A stretch of 64,000 bases of DNA from Aldrovandia affinis (GCA_029706075.1 JAINUG010000018.1:2689001-2753000); one strand, 5' to 3'. Positions 33,974-46,776 are shown, counted from the stretch's first letter. Program-made: numbers and translations. Notes: generated from the letters alone by a model not told the origin.

Positions 33974-35230
33974 TAGAATAGAATAGCCTTTATTAATCCC
34001 GGGGGGGGGAAATTTGGTTTGTCACCGCAGCAATGGTACAGGAGTGAAAGAACACACAAGACATACAGGACATAACAGCATACTGGATAATAAATATATT
34101 TAAAAACCAGAGTAAAAACCTAGCAGCTATACAGACATACAGAACATCATAGTATATCGAATACCAGATGCTAAATACAATAATTTAAATTTTTTTTTTA
34201 AATACTGGAGGTAGTGCAAATGCACCAGATAGACAGCACATACCAGTGTACTGAAGTACTAAGAAAAGCAAAAGAAAAACAAATACGAGATATGAAATCA
34301 GTAGCAATCGGGGCAGCATTGAGGTGTGCAAAGAAATGTAGGGTAGGTACAGCAGTAGAGAGTGACAGTGTTCAGTGTTCAATGTTCATTGTTATACAGT
34401 TTGATGGCTGCTGGTAGAAAGGAGCGCTTCAACCGCTCCGTTCTGCATGTGAATTGGATGAGCCTGTGGCTGAAGGTGCTCTCCATCTGTCTCAGCTCAT
34501 CATAGAGGGGGTGGGAGGGGTTATTCAGGATGGTCAACAGTTTGTCTCTCATCCTCCTCTCCACCACTGCCTCCAGGCTGTCCAGTTTTTGGCCAACAAC
34601 AGAGCTAGCCTTCCTCACCAGCTTGTTGAGTTTGTCGGTCTCCCCAGCCTTGGCGCTGCTACCCCAGCAGGCCACGGCAAAGAACAGTGCGCTGGCTACC
34701 ACGGACTGGTAGAACATCCTCAGCAGCCTGCTGCACACATCGAAGGACCTGAGCCTCCTAAGGAAGTACAGTCTGCTCTGTCCTTTCTTATAGAGGGCCT
34801 CTGTGTTGTCTGTCCAGTCCAGCCTCTTGTTCAGGTGCACTCCCAGGAACTTGTAAGAGCTTGCCATCTCAACTTCCTCCCCCTTGATGGTGATGGGGGT
34901 TGGGGGGCCCCTCGGGGGCTTCTTGCTCCGTCGGAAGTCCACTACCAGCTCCTTGGTCTTGCCAGTGTTGAGCTGGAGGTGGTTCTCCTCGGCCCAACTG
35001 ACGAAGCTCCTAACCACACCTCTGTACTCCTCCTCATCGTCCTCGCTGATGCAGCCCACGATGGTGGAGTCATCCGAGAACTTCTGGAGGTGACATGTTC
35101 CAGAGTTGTGGCTAAAGTCAGTGGTGTAGAGGGTGAACAGGAAAGGTGACAGTACAGTTCCTTGGGGGGTACCGGTGTTGCTCATCACCACCTCCGACAG
35201 GCTGCCCTGCATATACGCTCTTCCTATAGG
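33974..35230 (-). mobile_element. 5'-truncated LINE
   Basis: Minus-strand non-LTR element. The 3' end has AATAAAGG and a TATTC-type repeat tail (tattctattctat on the minus strand) at 33974. A 0.4-kb 3' UTR precedes the coding end at 34379. It is 5' truncated within the reverse transcriptase (about 35190-35230), as usual for abortive target-primed insertions. Confidence 0.75.
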
Positions 35231-35362
35231 CCCCGGGTTCACAATTATACAGCACCACCTCCACTTGGGGTTCCCCTGACTCGTGGATCCCTTCACCACT
35301 CCGACATAGCTCTCATCCCATTCAGATCTGTAAAACAGTTTAGTTTTCGGGGAAAATGCCAC
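34379..35362 (-). pseudogene. LINE reverse transcriptase C-terminal half
   Basis: 328-codon frame. From about residue 60 it reads as reverse transcriptase: SNTGTPQGTVLSPFLFTLYT, the catalytic block as FSDDST (Ser for Ala/Met between F and DD, typical of this family), LNTGKTKELVVDFR, YKFLGVHL, and a C-terminal region ending SFLPAAIKLYNNE. The first 55 residues do not fit the family and come from flanking DNA fused at the truncation point. Fingers, palm motif A and endonuclease are absent. Jockey/Rex1-like; clade not settled. Confidence 0.75.
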
Positions 35363-37285
35363 CCTCAGTTCCTCGCTTCACATCTGCTTTGGTTTGTCCA
35401 CAATGTCCACAGCCACTCCGCCATAGAAACGAAAGTGACTTGGTGTTCCTCCTCTCTCCCGGTCCCCGGACTCTGCCATGTACTCACCGTCGACTGGTAG
35501 GTGTCCCACCATCACACCAAACACACATACATCCACTAATAACCCCAAACTAACAAAACAAAAAAACAAAAATCATAAATAAAAAAAGGTGAGCTGCTTA
35601 TATAAAACAGCCCGGCCCCAATTACCTAATCTGTGGCAGGTGCCTCGCATTAGCACCCAATCATTCAGTTATTGAATAATTGCATAATTCAATGTAGAGA
35701 ACCCGTGACAACTGCTGACAAAACCATCACGGAACTGCAAAAGAACTGATTCGGTTTGTCTATTTTAACACATAATGCTGGAGTTAGAAAATGATTTGAG
35801 AAACATACATGGGAAGCAATTTCTGAGTTGCCGGCTCATCCCTCTCTGTTACGTTACTGACTGAGGCTCGGACACTTCACTTTTTGTAGATGATGGAAGC
35901 ACTTTCTCTTGTGCATTCGCCAATTGTGCAGACCTGCCTCCCGATACTTTACCTGGTTTCAGTATTTTAAAGCTTTCTAGCTTAATATACTTATTTTGCA
36001 AATCAAAAAAGGTGCATGAAGACCATGCTGGCTGGCAAAACACTGTCACATGACATGTTTCATTGAATCAGGTAGTCAGAAATGGCCTGCCCGTTTAATC
36101 AATGAAATCTCACAAAATGTAACATTTCCATGCTTATATGCAGAATATTCTTAACATATTGTTGACACATAATGTTTCTTCATGACAAAATAACAAGCAC
36201 CAGGACACATTTTTCTGGGGTACTATGGAGTCAAGTGCATGTTTGGAATGGCTACTACCCAAGCACGGAAACAGTGTTGTTCAAGAGAAGGCATAGAATC
36301 ACTGCATTTAGAGTAGTTTTCCACTGCAGGCACAAATAACTGCCTTTAATGGAATTTAAATTGCTTTACGAGGAGTCCTCTGGTTCATTTGTGTTACTAC
36401 AGTAGGTGTAGTGGGACACTAATGGTACAGTGATGTGATTTTAATTTTCTTTTCCCTATTTTTTCCTACTACCTGGTAATGTATTTCCTATATTATATTA
36501 ACCCAAGTAAAATGTTGAATGTTATAGGCATATATCATCAGTTTTATAATATTTCTGATACCTTTATTCTTTGTTATTGTTTAAGTATGCAACCTTTTAC
36601 TTGTGGTAATTACTGTTTGATAAAATGAACTGTCACCCATGTCACAGCGCTTGGTGGCTGAACCTAAAAATAATTATAAAACCGCTGTCAATCACCCATG
36701 CAAGTGATTCTCACTACCATTTAAAATAAGTGATATTAATTTTGCTCATTAGATTTACATATTACAAATGGATTATATGTTTGGCAAAGTAAGTCTGCAT
36801 ATCTGTTTGTGTGTTAGGTTGCACACATTAAAATTAAGCATCCTCTCAATGCTCCCTCACTACATAAAAGGAGCTGATGACTAAAGCTGGCCTCACACAG
36901 TACGTCAATGGCAGATCTAAAAATAGCATGCTCCATAGAATATGGTCTGAATTCAGGACCCCCTACCAATCTATGAATTGTTCATGGTTTTTTTGTGGCA
37001 TTTAAAAAATAGTTTTTTTAGTTTGCTTGACTGTTTTGTCAAATTATTATTATATAATAATTTGTTGCATGATGATTACTGCACTGTAGAAATAAATAAA
37101 TTTTTTTACTGGATGGAATAGAATCATTGTACCCGAATCATTAAACACGGGACGTGATGTTAGACTGTCCATTGTGCCAATAGATCTTATGCACTCATAT
37201 GAGATTTGCCTTGAGGTTAAGAGGTGTATCTCTTAAACTGGGTTAAATTGTAATTTCGGGACACATCATCAGTAGTGTGCCTTCA
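35363..37285. other. Intergenic DNA, no gene seen
   Basis: Nearly 1.9 kb of mostly AT-rich sequence. No exon, no inverted-repeat pair and no tandem array was recognised. Confidence 0.5.
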
Positions 37286-39408
37286 GATCATTGGGTGTTT
37301 CGGCCTTTCAACACTATACACCCTCCTCAAAGGTGGCCAGCTACAGGGTGATCAAGCCTGAGCTTGTGTCCCATGCCCAATCACTTTTGTGGTTTTGCCT
37401 TGTTGGTGAAATGGCAGACATCCCAAGGGACTATGGATGGCAGCCTAATGCTGTCCTCCTTCTGAGTCATGCCGAATGCTGACCGCATACCTCCTAAACC
37501 CTCCTCAGGGAGGGATCTCAACTGGGGGTTCTCAGGCGGGTTATGTTCTTAAAGCCCAGCAAGGGTCCTTCCGCTTGAGCCATATCCACTGGCTGCTTCT
37601 TTTAGCCACTTCTGAGAGTTTTTTGACAGTCTGCCGCAGAGCCTGTCAATGGCTTCCTAGATCTTTCAGCAGTCTGATGGTGGAAGAAGCCACAAATCCT
37701 CTGCATCCCACTTTGACTGGGTAGACTTTGGCATTCCAGCCACGCTGTTTTGTGTCTGCTGCCAGCTCTGTGTAGCGCAGGTTCTTGCGTTCATAGGCCT
37801 CCTCAATCAAGTTCTCCCATGGGACTGTTAGTTCTATGATATAGACAGACTTAAGAACAGTACCAAGTCTGGCCTAAGGTTGGTGGAAGCAATCTCAGGT
37901 GGAAAGATTCGTTTCTGGCCGATATCTACTAGCATATCATATGTAGCCCTGATGATAAAGCTGATGTTGCTAGCTTCCATTTCCCATAACTCCTTCCAGC
38001 TGATCTTTCTCCTCTCCATGCCCTCCCATTGCAACCATTGCCCCTGTTTAGCTAGAGAGACAGCCTTTGCACTTCTTGCAGTCTCCTCCTCTCGGCGCAC
38101 CTCCTCGACCACCAGTTTCCTCCGCTCCGATGTTGAGGCCTTGCACCAAGTTGGTTCCCTGGCCGCCAAGCTAAAGCCTCCTCTTCCCTGTTGGACATGC
38201 CCCACAATGTCTTTGTGCCTCAGGGCTGATGTAGGTTGCTGCACTGCTTCGGATGGTGTCCATTTCCATCCAGTTAATAGGAGCGGTGCAGCATTGCTGA
38301 TGGTCTGGGCTCTGGAGTCCTTCAATGTCATCTGAAGTCTTACTTTGGAGCACTTGTATTCCTCCATTAGACTAGTCAAAGGTAGTTCAAGGACCCCTTT
38401 GCCGTAGAGGCTGATGTTGCTTAGGCATCGTGGGACACTGAGCCATTTCTTCACGTATGAAGTAACGGTTCGCTCCATCTTCTCCACGGTTGTTATTGGG
38501 ACCTCGTAGATGGTGAGTGGCCACATTATCCGGGGGAGTAGTCCAAACTGCAGGCACCAGAGCTTGAGTTTCCCAGGCAGCAGGGTCTTGTTAATGTTAT
38601 CCAGACCGTTGACGATGTCTTGCCTTAACTGCTGCACTTGCTCTTTGTCTTTGAAGCTTGCATTGTACCATTTACCCAGGCTTTTTACAGATTGCTCAGA
38701 CACTGTTGGTATCAGGTCGTCACTAATGCAGAACCTTACATCTTTAAGCTCTCCCTTAACTATCGAGATGCTCCAAGATTATTTGGCTTGATTCTCCAAG
38801 TAGCCGCCTGGTGCAAGCTGCAGTAGTGGTCAGTGTCGTCATATCATCCATGTATGCCCGGATAGGTGGAATACGGAGCCCATTCTTAGTTCGCTCACCG
38901 CCCACCACCCATTTTGAGGCTCTGATGATGACTTCCATGGCCATTGTGAAAGCCAGGGGTGAGATTGTGCAACCTGCCATAATGCCTATCTCCAAGCGTT
39001 GCTATGTTGTTGTGAGGTTGGCTGTTGTGAAGCACAGTTGCAGGTCTTGGAAGTAGGTCTTTACCAGCGTAGTGATGGGTTCTGGTACGTGGAAGAAGTT
39101 GAAGGATTCCCAGAGGAGTTCATGGGGAACTGAGCCGAATGCGTTGGCCAGGTCAAGGAAGATGATATGGAGGTCTCTTTTGTCCTTCTTGGCTGCTTGG
39201 ATCTGATGCCAAATCATACTTGTATGCTCCAAGCAACCAGAGAACCCAGGAATGCCTGCTTTCTGTACAGATGTATCAACATACTTGTTTCTTTCAAGGC
39301 AAGTGGACAGCCTCCGTGCTACTATGCTGAAGAATAGTTTCCCCTCGACGTTGAGGAGGCAGATTGGTCGGATTTGACTAATGTCGAGACGCATCCTTTT
39401 CTTTCTGA
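37286..39408 (-). mobile_element. R2/NeSL-type LINE, 3' part
   Basis: Minus-strand non-LTR element with a reverse transcriptase followed by a restriction-like endonuclease (REL-endo), the order of the R2/NeSL group. The plus-strand right border at 39408 is an L2 insertion; the matching upstream part continues at 49538-49880. 3' boundary at about 37286 is approximate. Confidence 0.75.
37490..39394 (-). pseudogene. R2/NeSL-type polyprotein: RT and REL-endonuclease, broken
   Basis: Three main frames. 39394-39002: fingers and palm start (RPICLLNVEGKLFFSIVARRL, then LHIIFLDLANAFGSVPH with the first catalytic Asp). 38995-38756: GCTISPLAFTMAMEV and the catalytic AYMDDM (opposite 38840-38857). 38703-37834: thumb and linker, with KLKLWCLQFGLLPR and IMWPLTIYEV. 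Beyond the stop at 37834 the minus strand continues with YERKNLRYTELA, QRGWNAKVYPVKVGCRGFV and SSQWIWLKRKDP, the C-terminal REL-endo region, interrupted by stops. The finger-bearing N-terminus is absent. The enzyme class usually inserts at specific sites, but this copy is dead. Confidence 0.75.
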
Positions 39409-41164
39409 ATTAGTATCTCGGCTTGAACGGTCTCGTGGTCGCGCTAGTAAGTGTTTTCATCCGGCGTTAGATTTTGTTGGTTTAGTCTCTGCGTTCGTAC
39501 CCTGTTTCATTGGCTAGAATTGGCACTTAATGCTTCTTTGATTACTGTAACTAGCTGGCTATTGTGTAGTTGATGTCCAGCAGTTATTAGATTATATTGC
39601 CGCGTTGTATCTTTATTTCAAAGCTGACTGCGACTCAGCTGCTTTCAATCGGTTCCATTGATCAGCCCGTGTTTATAGTGAGCGTTCCTCAGTAGCGTTA
39701 GAAAGCTAACAGTTGTTAATTAGTGGCTATTGTTGTCAGGTGGCACTCGCCACTTAGTGCCTAGCATCACTCGGCTATATTAACAGCCATAGTTGTGGAT
39801 AGCGGCAGCTTTTCGCGGCAGCCTCCCCGTCCTAGCCTCCCCGGACGAAGACTCGGCGGACGAAGACTCGGCGGACAAAGACAGAGGAGTCTACCTGCAG
39901 GAGTCCACCGAGGGGGGCCAGCTAGGGAGTGCTCGCCGCACGGTGAGTATCATAGTTTTGTATCTCCCTGTTCTACTCCCTCTGCATCTAACACTACATG
40001 CTTCCTCCCTATCCCAGTCCATGTCTCCTCTTCTAGATTGCCTAGAAGGAGAGATTCTACCCACACCCGTAATCTGTCCAACCTCATCCACCCTCCTAGA
40101 TCTCCCGGTGTTGACGTGGTGGTAGCAGGCGGACTATGGAACTGCCAGTCCGCTGTCCGGAAGGCCGATTTCATCTCGGCCCAGGCCTCACTACTCTCCC
40201 TGCAGTTCCTGGCGCTTACGGAGACCTGGATCACTCCGCAAAACACGGCCACCCCTGCTGCTCTCTCTGCTGCCTACACCTTCTCCCACACTCCACGACC
40301 CTCAGGTAGAGGTGGAGGGACAGGTATACTCATTTCCCCCCTGTGGAGATTTGGTATTGTTCCTCTTCCTCACTTCTCACCCTCCTCCTTTGAATTTCAT
40401 GCTGTCACTGTCACTGTTCCATGTAAACTGCACATCATTGTTCTTTATCGCCCTCCAGGTCCACTGGGGAGTTTCTAGACGAGATGGATGCCCTACTCAG
40501 TGCCTTCCCTGAGGACGGCACTCCCGCCTTACTCCTCGGGACTTCAACCTGCAGAGACCGCCCAGGCCTCTGCATTCCTCCCCCTCCTTCAGTCCTTTGA
40601 CTTCACCATGGCTGAATCCCCATCCACCCACAAGGCCGGTAACCAACTGGACCTGGTCTTCACCAGGAACTGCGCCTCACCCAACATTACGGTATCGCCT
40701 CTACATGTGTCTGACCATTCCTTTCTATCTTTCTCCCTCCCCCTCCCCTCTGTCCCTAAACCATCTTCACCTGCTCCCACTGTCCTTGTCCGTCGCAACT
40801 TCCGCTCTCTTTCACCCGCTGCCCTGTCAGCTACTGTCCTATCTTCCCTTCCCCCTGCTGATGCCTTCTCTCGGCTACCTGCTGAAGTAGCATCATCCAC
40901 CCTACTTTCCTCTCTCTCCTCCTCCTTTGACTTACTCTGTCCTCTATCCGCTAAACCCGCTCGTCCCCCCCGCCCGCCCCCTGGCTAACCGATTCCATTC
41001 GGGCTAACCGACTGAAGCTGCGTGTGGCAGAAAGGAAATGGAGAAAATCCAAATCCCCTGTTGCTCTGTCTGACTTCCACACACTCCTGGCTTCCTTCTC
41101 CGCTAACCTCTCCTCTGCTAAGTCTGCATTCTTCCTTTCTAAGATTCAATCCTCTGTTTCCAAC
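39409..41164 (+). mobile_element. L2-type LINE, 5' part (second copy)
   Basis: Starts within the R2/NeSL-type LINE near 39409 with a T/A-mixed 5' UTR, then the coding region from about 39795. Endonuclease frame: GGLWNCQSAVRKADFISAQA, LTETWITP, GRGGGTGILIS and VLYRPPGPLG (39795-40478), then THKAGNQLDLVFTRN and VSDHSFLSF (40488-40988). Frameshifts lie near 40480 and 40990. Interrupted at 41164 by an LTR retrotransposon that duplicated ccaac (41160-41164). Confidence 0.9.
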
Positions 41165-41934
41165 TGTTACGCCCTACCCCCTGATGGTAGGAGGCCGCCA
41201 GCATAACATATTACAGTGAGAATGTAAATGAGGGAGACAAGTGACAACCAGGTGTCTGTTCAATAATAATTTATTTACAAAGGCACGGAGCACAGAGACG
41301 AGACACAACATAGACCCAAAACCCCCTGATCTATGCAGCGACCACTAAAGGAAAAGCCCCAGGAAAAAAAACTAAATCTGAACCTATAAAACTCAAAAAC
41401 AACCCCAGGACTAACCCCCTAAACTAACCCCATGGCCGGTGCCGTGCCGTAGCACCTAACAAAATACAAGGGTTAGTGTCGCCGCTCTAGCTGATGTTAC
41501 TAATACAAAGGGTGATCTACGTGTGGTGTAAGACACAGATGTATACCTGCAGGTATCTTACTAAGTGCCCTACCTCTCGAACTCTGTGCCCGGCTAAAAA
41601 AAGAAGGGAACAAAAGAGAACATCAAAAAGTTAACAAAAATAGTATCAAAACCAAAACTGTAATCAAAAACATAATCTACATACCAAACGAATGAGAGCT
41701 GCCATCTCTCTAACAAACCAGAACCAAAAATGAGAGCTGCCCTCTCTAGAGGAACAGAACAAACTAACTTATATAGGGTGTGGTGAATTGATTAATTGAT
41801 TGAATAATTGGAGGATCCCAGCTGCCAGGCATGCCACTGATTTTCCCGGCAGGAGGGACACACTGAAACAGAAGAATTTACACAGACAACAAAACACCAC
41901 AGGTCTAACAGATAAAGACCCCTCCACCGTAACA
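41165..41934 (-). repeat. Gmr1-like 3' LTR
   Basis: 770 bp, minus strand. Same TATATAA (opposite 41769-41775) and AATAAA (opposite 41270-41275) signals as the 5' LTR. Preceded, in element orientation, by a purine run GAGGGGGAG at 41935-41943, the likely polypurine tract that primes plus-strand DNA. Confidence 0.93.
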
Positions 41935-42218
41935 CTCCCCCTCAAATATCAACCCCCGGTTGATACAAACAATAATTCTGAAGGGAAAACAGGTTACAAC
42001 AATAAACACAACATTCAATAGTGGAGCGTAAAAAAAAACTAAAAGAAACATAGTGACTTTCTTTATGGCTGTCCACACGGGACAGAGCATCCGCAAAACA
42101 CATTTTCTGTGCCCTTTTTGTGGCGGATGAGAAGACAGTAATTTTGTAAAAATAAGGACCATCTCATTAGTCGTCGGTTGTGGTTGTACATGCGATGGAT
42201 AAAACTAAAGGGTTGTGA

Positions 42219-42500
42219 TCAGTGTAGACCACAACCGGCACAGTACTGACCCCACATACACATCAAAGAACTGCAATGCCAATAGTAGAGCCAGGGTCTC
42301 CTGTTCACGGTGGAATATCGCGATCTGGAATATCGCATCTGGCATTTGTTAAACTTCTTAGAAAAATAACCAATGGGATGGTCTAGGCCATGTTCGTCAG
42401 ACTGGATCAACACTGCACCAGCACCAATGCAACTGGCATCTACTTCCAGTGCAAAGGAAGACTAAAATCAGGTGCACTTAAAACTGGAGCGCCGCACACA
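42219..42500 (-). pseudogene. Gmr1-like RNase H, partial
   Basis: Reads FALEVDASCIGAGAVLIQSD, then GLDHPIGYFSKKFNKCQ, the start of Gypsy-type RNase H with its first catalytic Asp, in two frames. The remainder towards 41944 contains stops and shows weaker similarity. It would remove the RNA template. It is the last pol domain before the polypurine tract. Confidence 0.7.
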
Positions 42501-42599
42501 AGAGAGCCTTACAGCTCTCGAATGCCGTCTGGCAGTCATCGGTCCACTGAAACAAAAGTTTTGGGCTAACAAGGTCGGTCAAAGGAGCAGCAACAGAGG

Positions 42600-43300
42600 A
42601 AAAGTTCTTACAGAAACCCCTGTAATAACCAGCCATTCCTAAAAACGGCGCAACTCCCTCCTAGTGGTGGGAACAGGAATTCGCTGATTGCTGCCAACTT
42701 GGCTGCAAGGGGCCGCACCTTGCCACCACCCACTTGCTTGCCCAAGTATGTCACCGTTGCCTTTCCAAATTCACATTTAGCCAAGTTTATGGTCAAGGAA
42801 GCATCTGCTAAACGCTGAAAAACGGTATTAAGAGAGCGTTCTTCAGGCCAAACGCCATTACCGTATACTGTAGGAAAGTATCAGGGGTGACAAAAGCAGA
42901 TATCTCAGACGCACGCGCTGTAAGGGGCACCTGCCAATACCCCTTAAGCAGGTCTAACTTCGTCACTTAAGGTAGCGGAACCAATTGTGTCCACACAATC
43001 ATCAATACGTGGAAGTGGAAATGAATCAGAAACCGTGATGTTGTTTACCTTTCGATAATCTGTGCAGAATCGAAAAGTCGAGTCTGGTTTTGGAACTAGT
43101 AGACAGGGGCTACTCCATGGACTGGAGCTAGGCTTTGCCAGACCGTGCTCCAATAGGTACTGAGTCTCCTGTCTCATAGCTGCCCTCTTGACAGCGTTTA
43201 CACGGTAGGGATGCTGTTTTAGTGGACGAGCATCACCTACATCTATGTCATGTTCCAGAACGTTTGTACGAGATAGATAACCGAGGGATTTGTTGTTGAA
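42600..43300 (-). pseudogene. Gmr1-like reverse transcriptase lacking the YxDD region
   Basis: Starts after a short linker: LEHGLAKPSSSPWSSPCLLV and FCTDYRKVNNITV (43177-42944), then KLDLLKGYWQVPL, with the first catalytic Asp, and YTVMAFGLKNA (to about 42840). At that point the sequence jumps to FQRLADASLTINLAKCEFGK (42815-42755), so some 40-60 residues that should hold the catalytic YLDD block are missing. Thumb residues follow (KVRPLAAKLAAISEF). This deletion alone would abolish polymerase activity. Confidence 0.8.
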
Positions 43301-43479
43301 GTCTACGGGTGTCTAACCCGTCCTCGTCACAGTCCGAAAAATGGGAACGTGGAGCAGCAACCCAACCGTTGCCACTGGGGGCACGCTACTCTCAGGTCGG
43401 GAACTATCTCTGTCATGATAAAGTTTTAACATATTAAGATGACAGAGGCGAGTTTTCTCTTTCGATCAGGAGTTCTAAT

Positions 43480-44707
43480 TATATAATCGGTTTCACTCAA
43501 CTGCTTCTCAACAGTATAAGGACCTGAAAACCGTGCAGACATGGAAGACCCTGAATAGGCAACAGGACCAACACTTGGTCACCTGGGACGAGAGAACGGA
43601 GAAGAGCGTTCTTGTCGTATCGCCTCTTCATGTCACTCTGAACTCCAGACAGACTCTCTTTAGCTAAGCGACATGCCCCATGCAAACGCTCACGAAAAAC
43701 GACTCACATAACTGAGAACATTTTCTTCGTTGACAAAACCCCACCCAGGATTTCATCCTTCAGCACTTTCAAAGGTCCTCTCACAGTGTGGCCAAACACT
43801 AACTCGGCGGGACTGAAACCTAGGGACTCCTGCACTGTCTCTCTAACTGCAAAGAGAGCAAAGGGGACCCCATCATCCCAATCTGTGTTGTTCTCCAGGC
43901 AGTATTTGCGCAACACAGATTTAATGGTGCCATGCCATCTCTCTAAGGCACCCTGTGACTCCGGGTGGTAAGCACTGGAGACACGGTGAGTAATAGCTAA
44001 CGATTTTAAAACCTGCGTGAAGATACCTGATAGAAAGTTAGTACCCTGATCAGTTTGTACTATTTTGGGCAGCCCGAATGTAAAAAAACTTGATCAGAGC
44101 CTTCACTACAGACTGCGATGTTATCTTTCTAAGAGGAATTGCTTCGGGGTATCTAGTAGCTATACACATCATTGTCAACAAGTACTGATTTCCACTTTTT
44201 CTTTGGTAGCGGACCAACACAGTCAACCAGGACGTGCTCAAACGCCTCGCCTATTGCGGGGATCGGACGAAGGGGAGCAGGTTTTATAACCTGATTTGGT
44301 TTTCCAACCACCTGACATGTGTGACATGTTCGACAATACTGCGACACATCCCTCTTCAAACCTGGCCAAAAAAAATGTTGAAGCACTCGGTCATATGTTT
44401 TCGTCACTCCTAAATGACCTGACCACGCATGATCGTGAGCCATGGACAAAACTAAATGTCGATGTTTTGTAGGGATTACTACCTGAACGACAGCACTGGA
44501 ATCACTGTCATCACAGCGAGACCTCCACTTCCTCAACAACAAACCATTCTCAATAAAATACATACGATCCTGGTTTTTAACTGAGTGTGGTTTCTGAACT
44601 GCATCATAACACTTGGATAAGTTAATGTCAGCTTTCTGTGCCTCAATAAGGCTTTCACGAGTCATTGACAACTGTGTAGTATCAAACATTGCCTCTGGTT
44701 TTAACAT
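43480..44707 (-). pseudogene. Gmr1-like integrase, located upstream of RT
   Basis: Zinc-binding N-terminus (HLGVTKTYDRVLQHFFWPG ending CRTCHTC; HHCC type, opposite about 44430-44320). Catalytic core: LVDCVGPLP (first Asp), TMMCIATRYPEA, TDQGTNFLS (second Asp, opposite about 44040-44050) and HPESQGALERWH (Glu, opposite about 43985-43955). Then WDDGVPFALFAVRE and SPAELVFGH. The C-terminal part (YDKNALLRSLVPGDQVLVLLP) ends near 43500. Frame changes occur at about 44150, 43920 and 43690. It would join element DNA to the genome. Its position before the RT is opposite to ordinary Gypsy elements. Confidence 0.85.
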
Positions 44708-45389
44708 AGACTCCGCATGTGTAGCATTTTCTGTAACATGTTTGGGGACAGTAGGCGAAACACCTTGTCACTCAAACCATCGGCGAACACAGTGTCAGAC
44801 AAATCAACTATCTCTCCCAGCTTGCGAGCCTGCGACGCAGTGACTGCGCACACGGGAAAAACATCCGGATAGGTTTTCCCAAGAATATCCGGCTGCAACA
44901 TGTCAGGCTGATCTAAAACCTCCAGGATAGGCATTACCTTTCCACCAGCAATATCGTTCCCCAAAAGAAACGTGACACCTCGCATAGGCAACGAAGGGCG
45001 AACTCCCACTGAAAAGTACCATGTACTAAATCGCAAGCCAGACTCACGCGATGCAACGGCACAGAAACATAGCCCATTTCTATCCCTTGTACTAGTATAC
45101 TAGAGCCACAAGAGGACTCCTCACTGAAAGGTAAAACGTCACTCAAAATGAACGATTGTGCAGCTCCTGTATCACGCAATATGCGCACGGGACACTCTCT
45201 ATCTGAGCCCAGAGAAACAGAACCGTTCAACATGAACGGGTCGTAAACTGAGTCAGGTTTTCCCCCACTCTGTCTGGCGGCAACTAATGGACATAATCCC
45301 GTTGGCGAAGGAGAGCCAGCTTTCGCTTCCCTCTTTTTAAGCACAGCACAGTTTGCTATTAAATGACCAGTTTGATGACAGTAAAACAC
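44701..45389 (-). pseudogene. Gmr1-like zinc knuckle and aspartic protease
   Basis: The knuckle reads FYCHQTGHLIANC at the start of this frame (its first Cys lies just beyond, in the preceding frame). The protease active site follows as RDTGAAQSF (Asp codon 45171-45173), then LLGNDIAGGKV-like sequence in another frame (opposite about 44940-44960), the usual flap-to-C-terminal part. A frameshift at about 45036-44934 lies between the two. The enzyme would cut the polyprotein. Confidence 0.75.
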
Positions 45390-46560
45390 TCGCGAATATC
45401 TGAACGAGGAGGAGACGGCCCCCGTCTAGGCGGGGCTTGAGACCTTGAATTAAAAACAATAGCCTTGCTTCTATCCTGCCTCTCAAACCTGTCCTTTCTT
45501 TCTAGACCAGATACATTAAAGTGCTGTTTATGAGTTAGGACATACTCATCAATTAAAACTGCAGCCTCTGCTAGCTTAACAGTTTTCTTCTCATTTAGGT
45601 ATGTAGCTAATCGCTCTGACAGAGAGTTTTTAAACTCCTCCATTAAGATCAATTCACAAACGGAGTGAAATCAGAGACATCAGTTGCTTTAAGCCACCGA
45701 CGGAACAGAGTTTCTTTCTCACTAGCAAATTCCACAAATGTTCTATCTGGAGATTTTTGTAAGCGCGAAAACGCTGCCTGTATGCCTCAGGCACGAGACT
45801 ATAGGTACGAAGTACTGCTGTTTTTAACATAATATAATCCAGGCTCTCCTTAAGAGGCATTTTATTCATTACCTCACGTGCTTTTCCGGTCAGTTTGCTT
45901 TGTAGCAAAGGCCCCAGGCCTCTTCTGGCCATTTAAAAGCAGTGGCAATTCGCTCAAAGGACTCAAAATACTCGTCTACCTCTAGTTCACGGAACTGAGG
46001 GACTAACGATATCTGCCGGCTGGCATCAAAGGCTTAGGAAACTGGGAGTGCCCGGCTGGTGACCACCGGGAGCCTGAATATCAAGTTTCCTCATCTCCAG
46101 CTCTATTTCTAATTTCCTAATTCCAGGGCCTGCTGTCTATCTAGCTCTAGCTTGTGCATAGCCTCTGTGTGTCGGTATCTTGCTTCTCTCTCTTTCTCTC
46201 TCTCATTGGCCTCTATCTTTAAACGGGCCACTCGAACCTTCACAGAGGGACTAGGGGAGCCGTCAGAGAGAGAGGAGGCGTGCGACCTGGTCGGGCTAGC
46301 GGGAGGAGACCCCACCTCCTCTGCAGAAGCAGGAACTGGAGGAAAAAGCAGAAACTGGGGAACTACTTTCCCTCCCCAATAGTCACGCCCTTTTCCTCTA
46401 AAAGAGCTAGCACTATCTTTTAACTGAGCCAAAGATTTAGTTTTAGAGAACTCAACCCCAAAGTGACAACCTATGGCACACAATTCAGCCTTTTACACAG
46501 ACCCAGCCCTTCTATGGTGGATGTGGCCAAGAACGTCTCCACACTAAAACCTGTATCCAT
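45359..46560 (-). pseudogene. Gmr1-like gag
   Basis: ATG at 46558-46560 opens MDTGFSVETFLA; the frame shifts at a run of four A (opposite 46491-46494) and resumes as CAIGCHFGVEFS in the next frame. After a charged coiled-coil (KIEANEREKEREARYRHTEA) comes a segment opposite 45932-45654 (PLLQSKLTGKAREVMNKMP, VLRTYSLVPEAYRQRFRAYK) that resembles the SCAN domain, which is held to derive from this type of gag. Frame changes lie near 45950-46100 and 45653. A helical region (KTVKLAEAAVLIDEYVL) ends at about 45500. The product would form the particle. Confidence 0.8.
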
Positions 46561-46759
46561 GGTGTCTGCGTAGTAGAAAAACTACAAAAACTACAAAACT
46601 ACAATTTCCCTATACTAAAGTCACCAAGCAAAACGACTCCACTACACAAATGCAACAGCCCAAACAAAACAGAACATAGAAAAAACCCAAACCTAGTTTA
46701 CAACTAATGTCACTTGACTCCAACATCCACACCCTCACTGTCTGGCGGGACCACAAGGC

Positions 46760-46776
46760 TCCCGGACGAGCCCCCA
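46760..46776 (-). promoter_or_regulatory. tRNA-Pro-type primer binding site
   Basis: Three bases inside the 5' LTR the minus strand reads TGGGGGCTCGTCCGGGA, which is complementary to the 3' end of tRNA-Pro (UGG) and is the same site used by many gammaretroviruses. It would prime minus-strand DNA synthesis. Confidence 0.85.
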
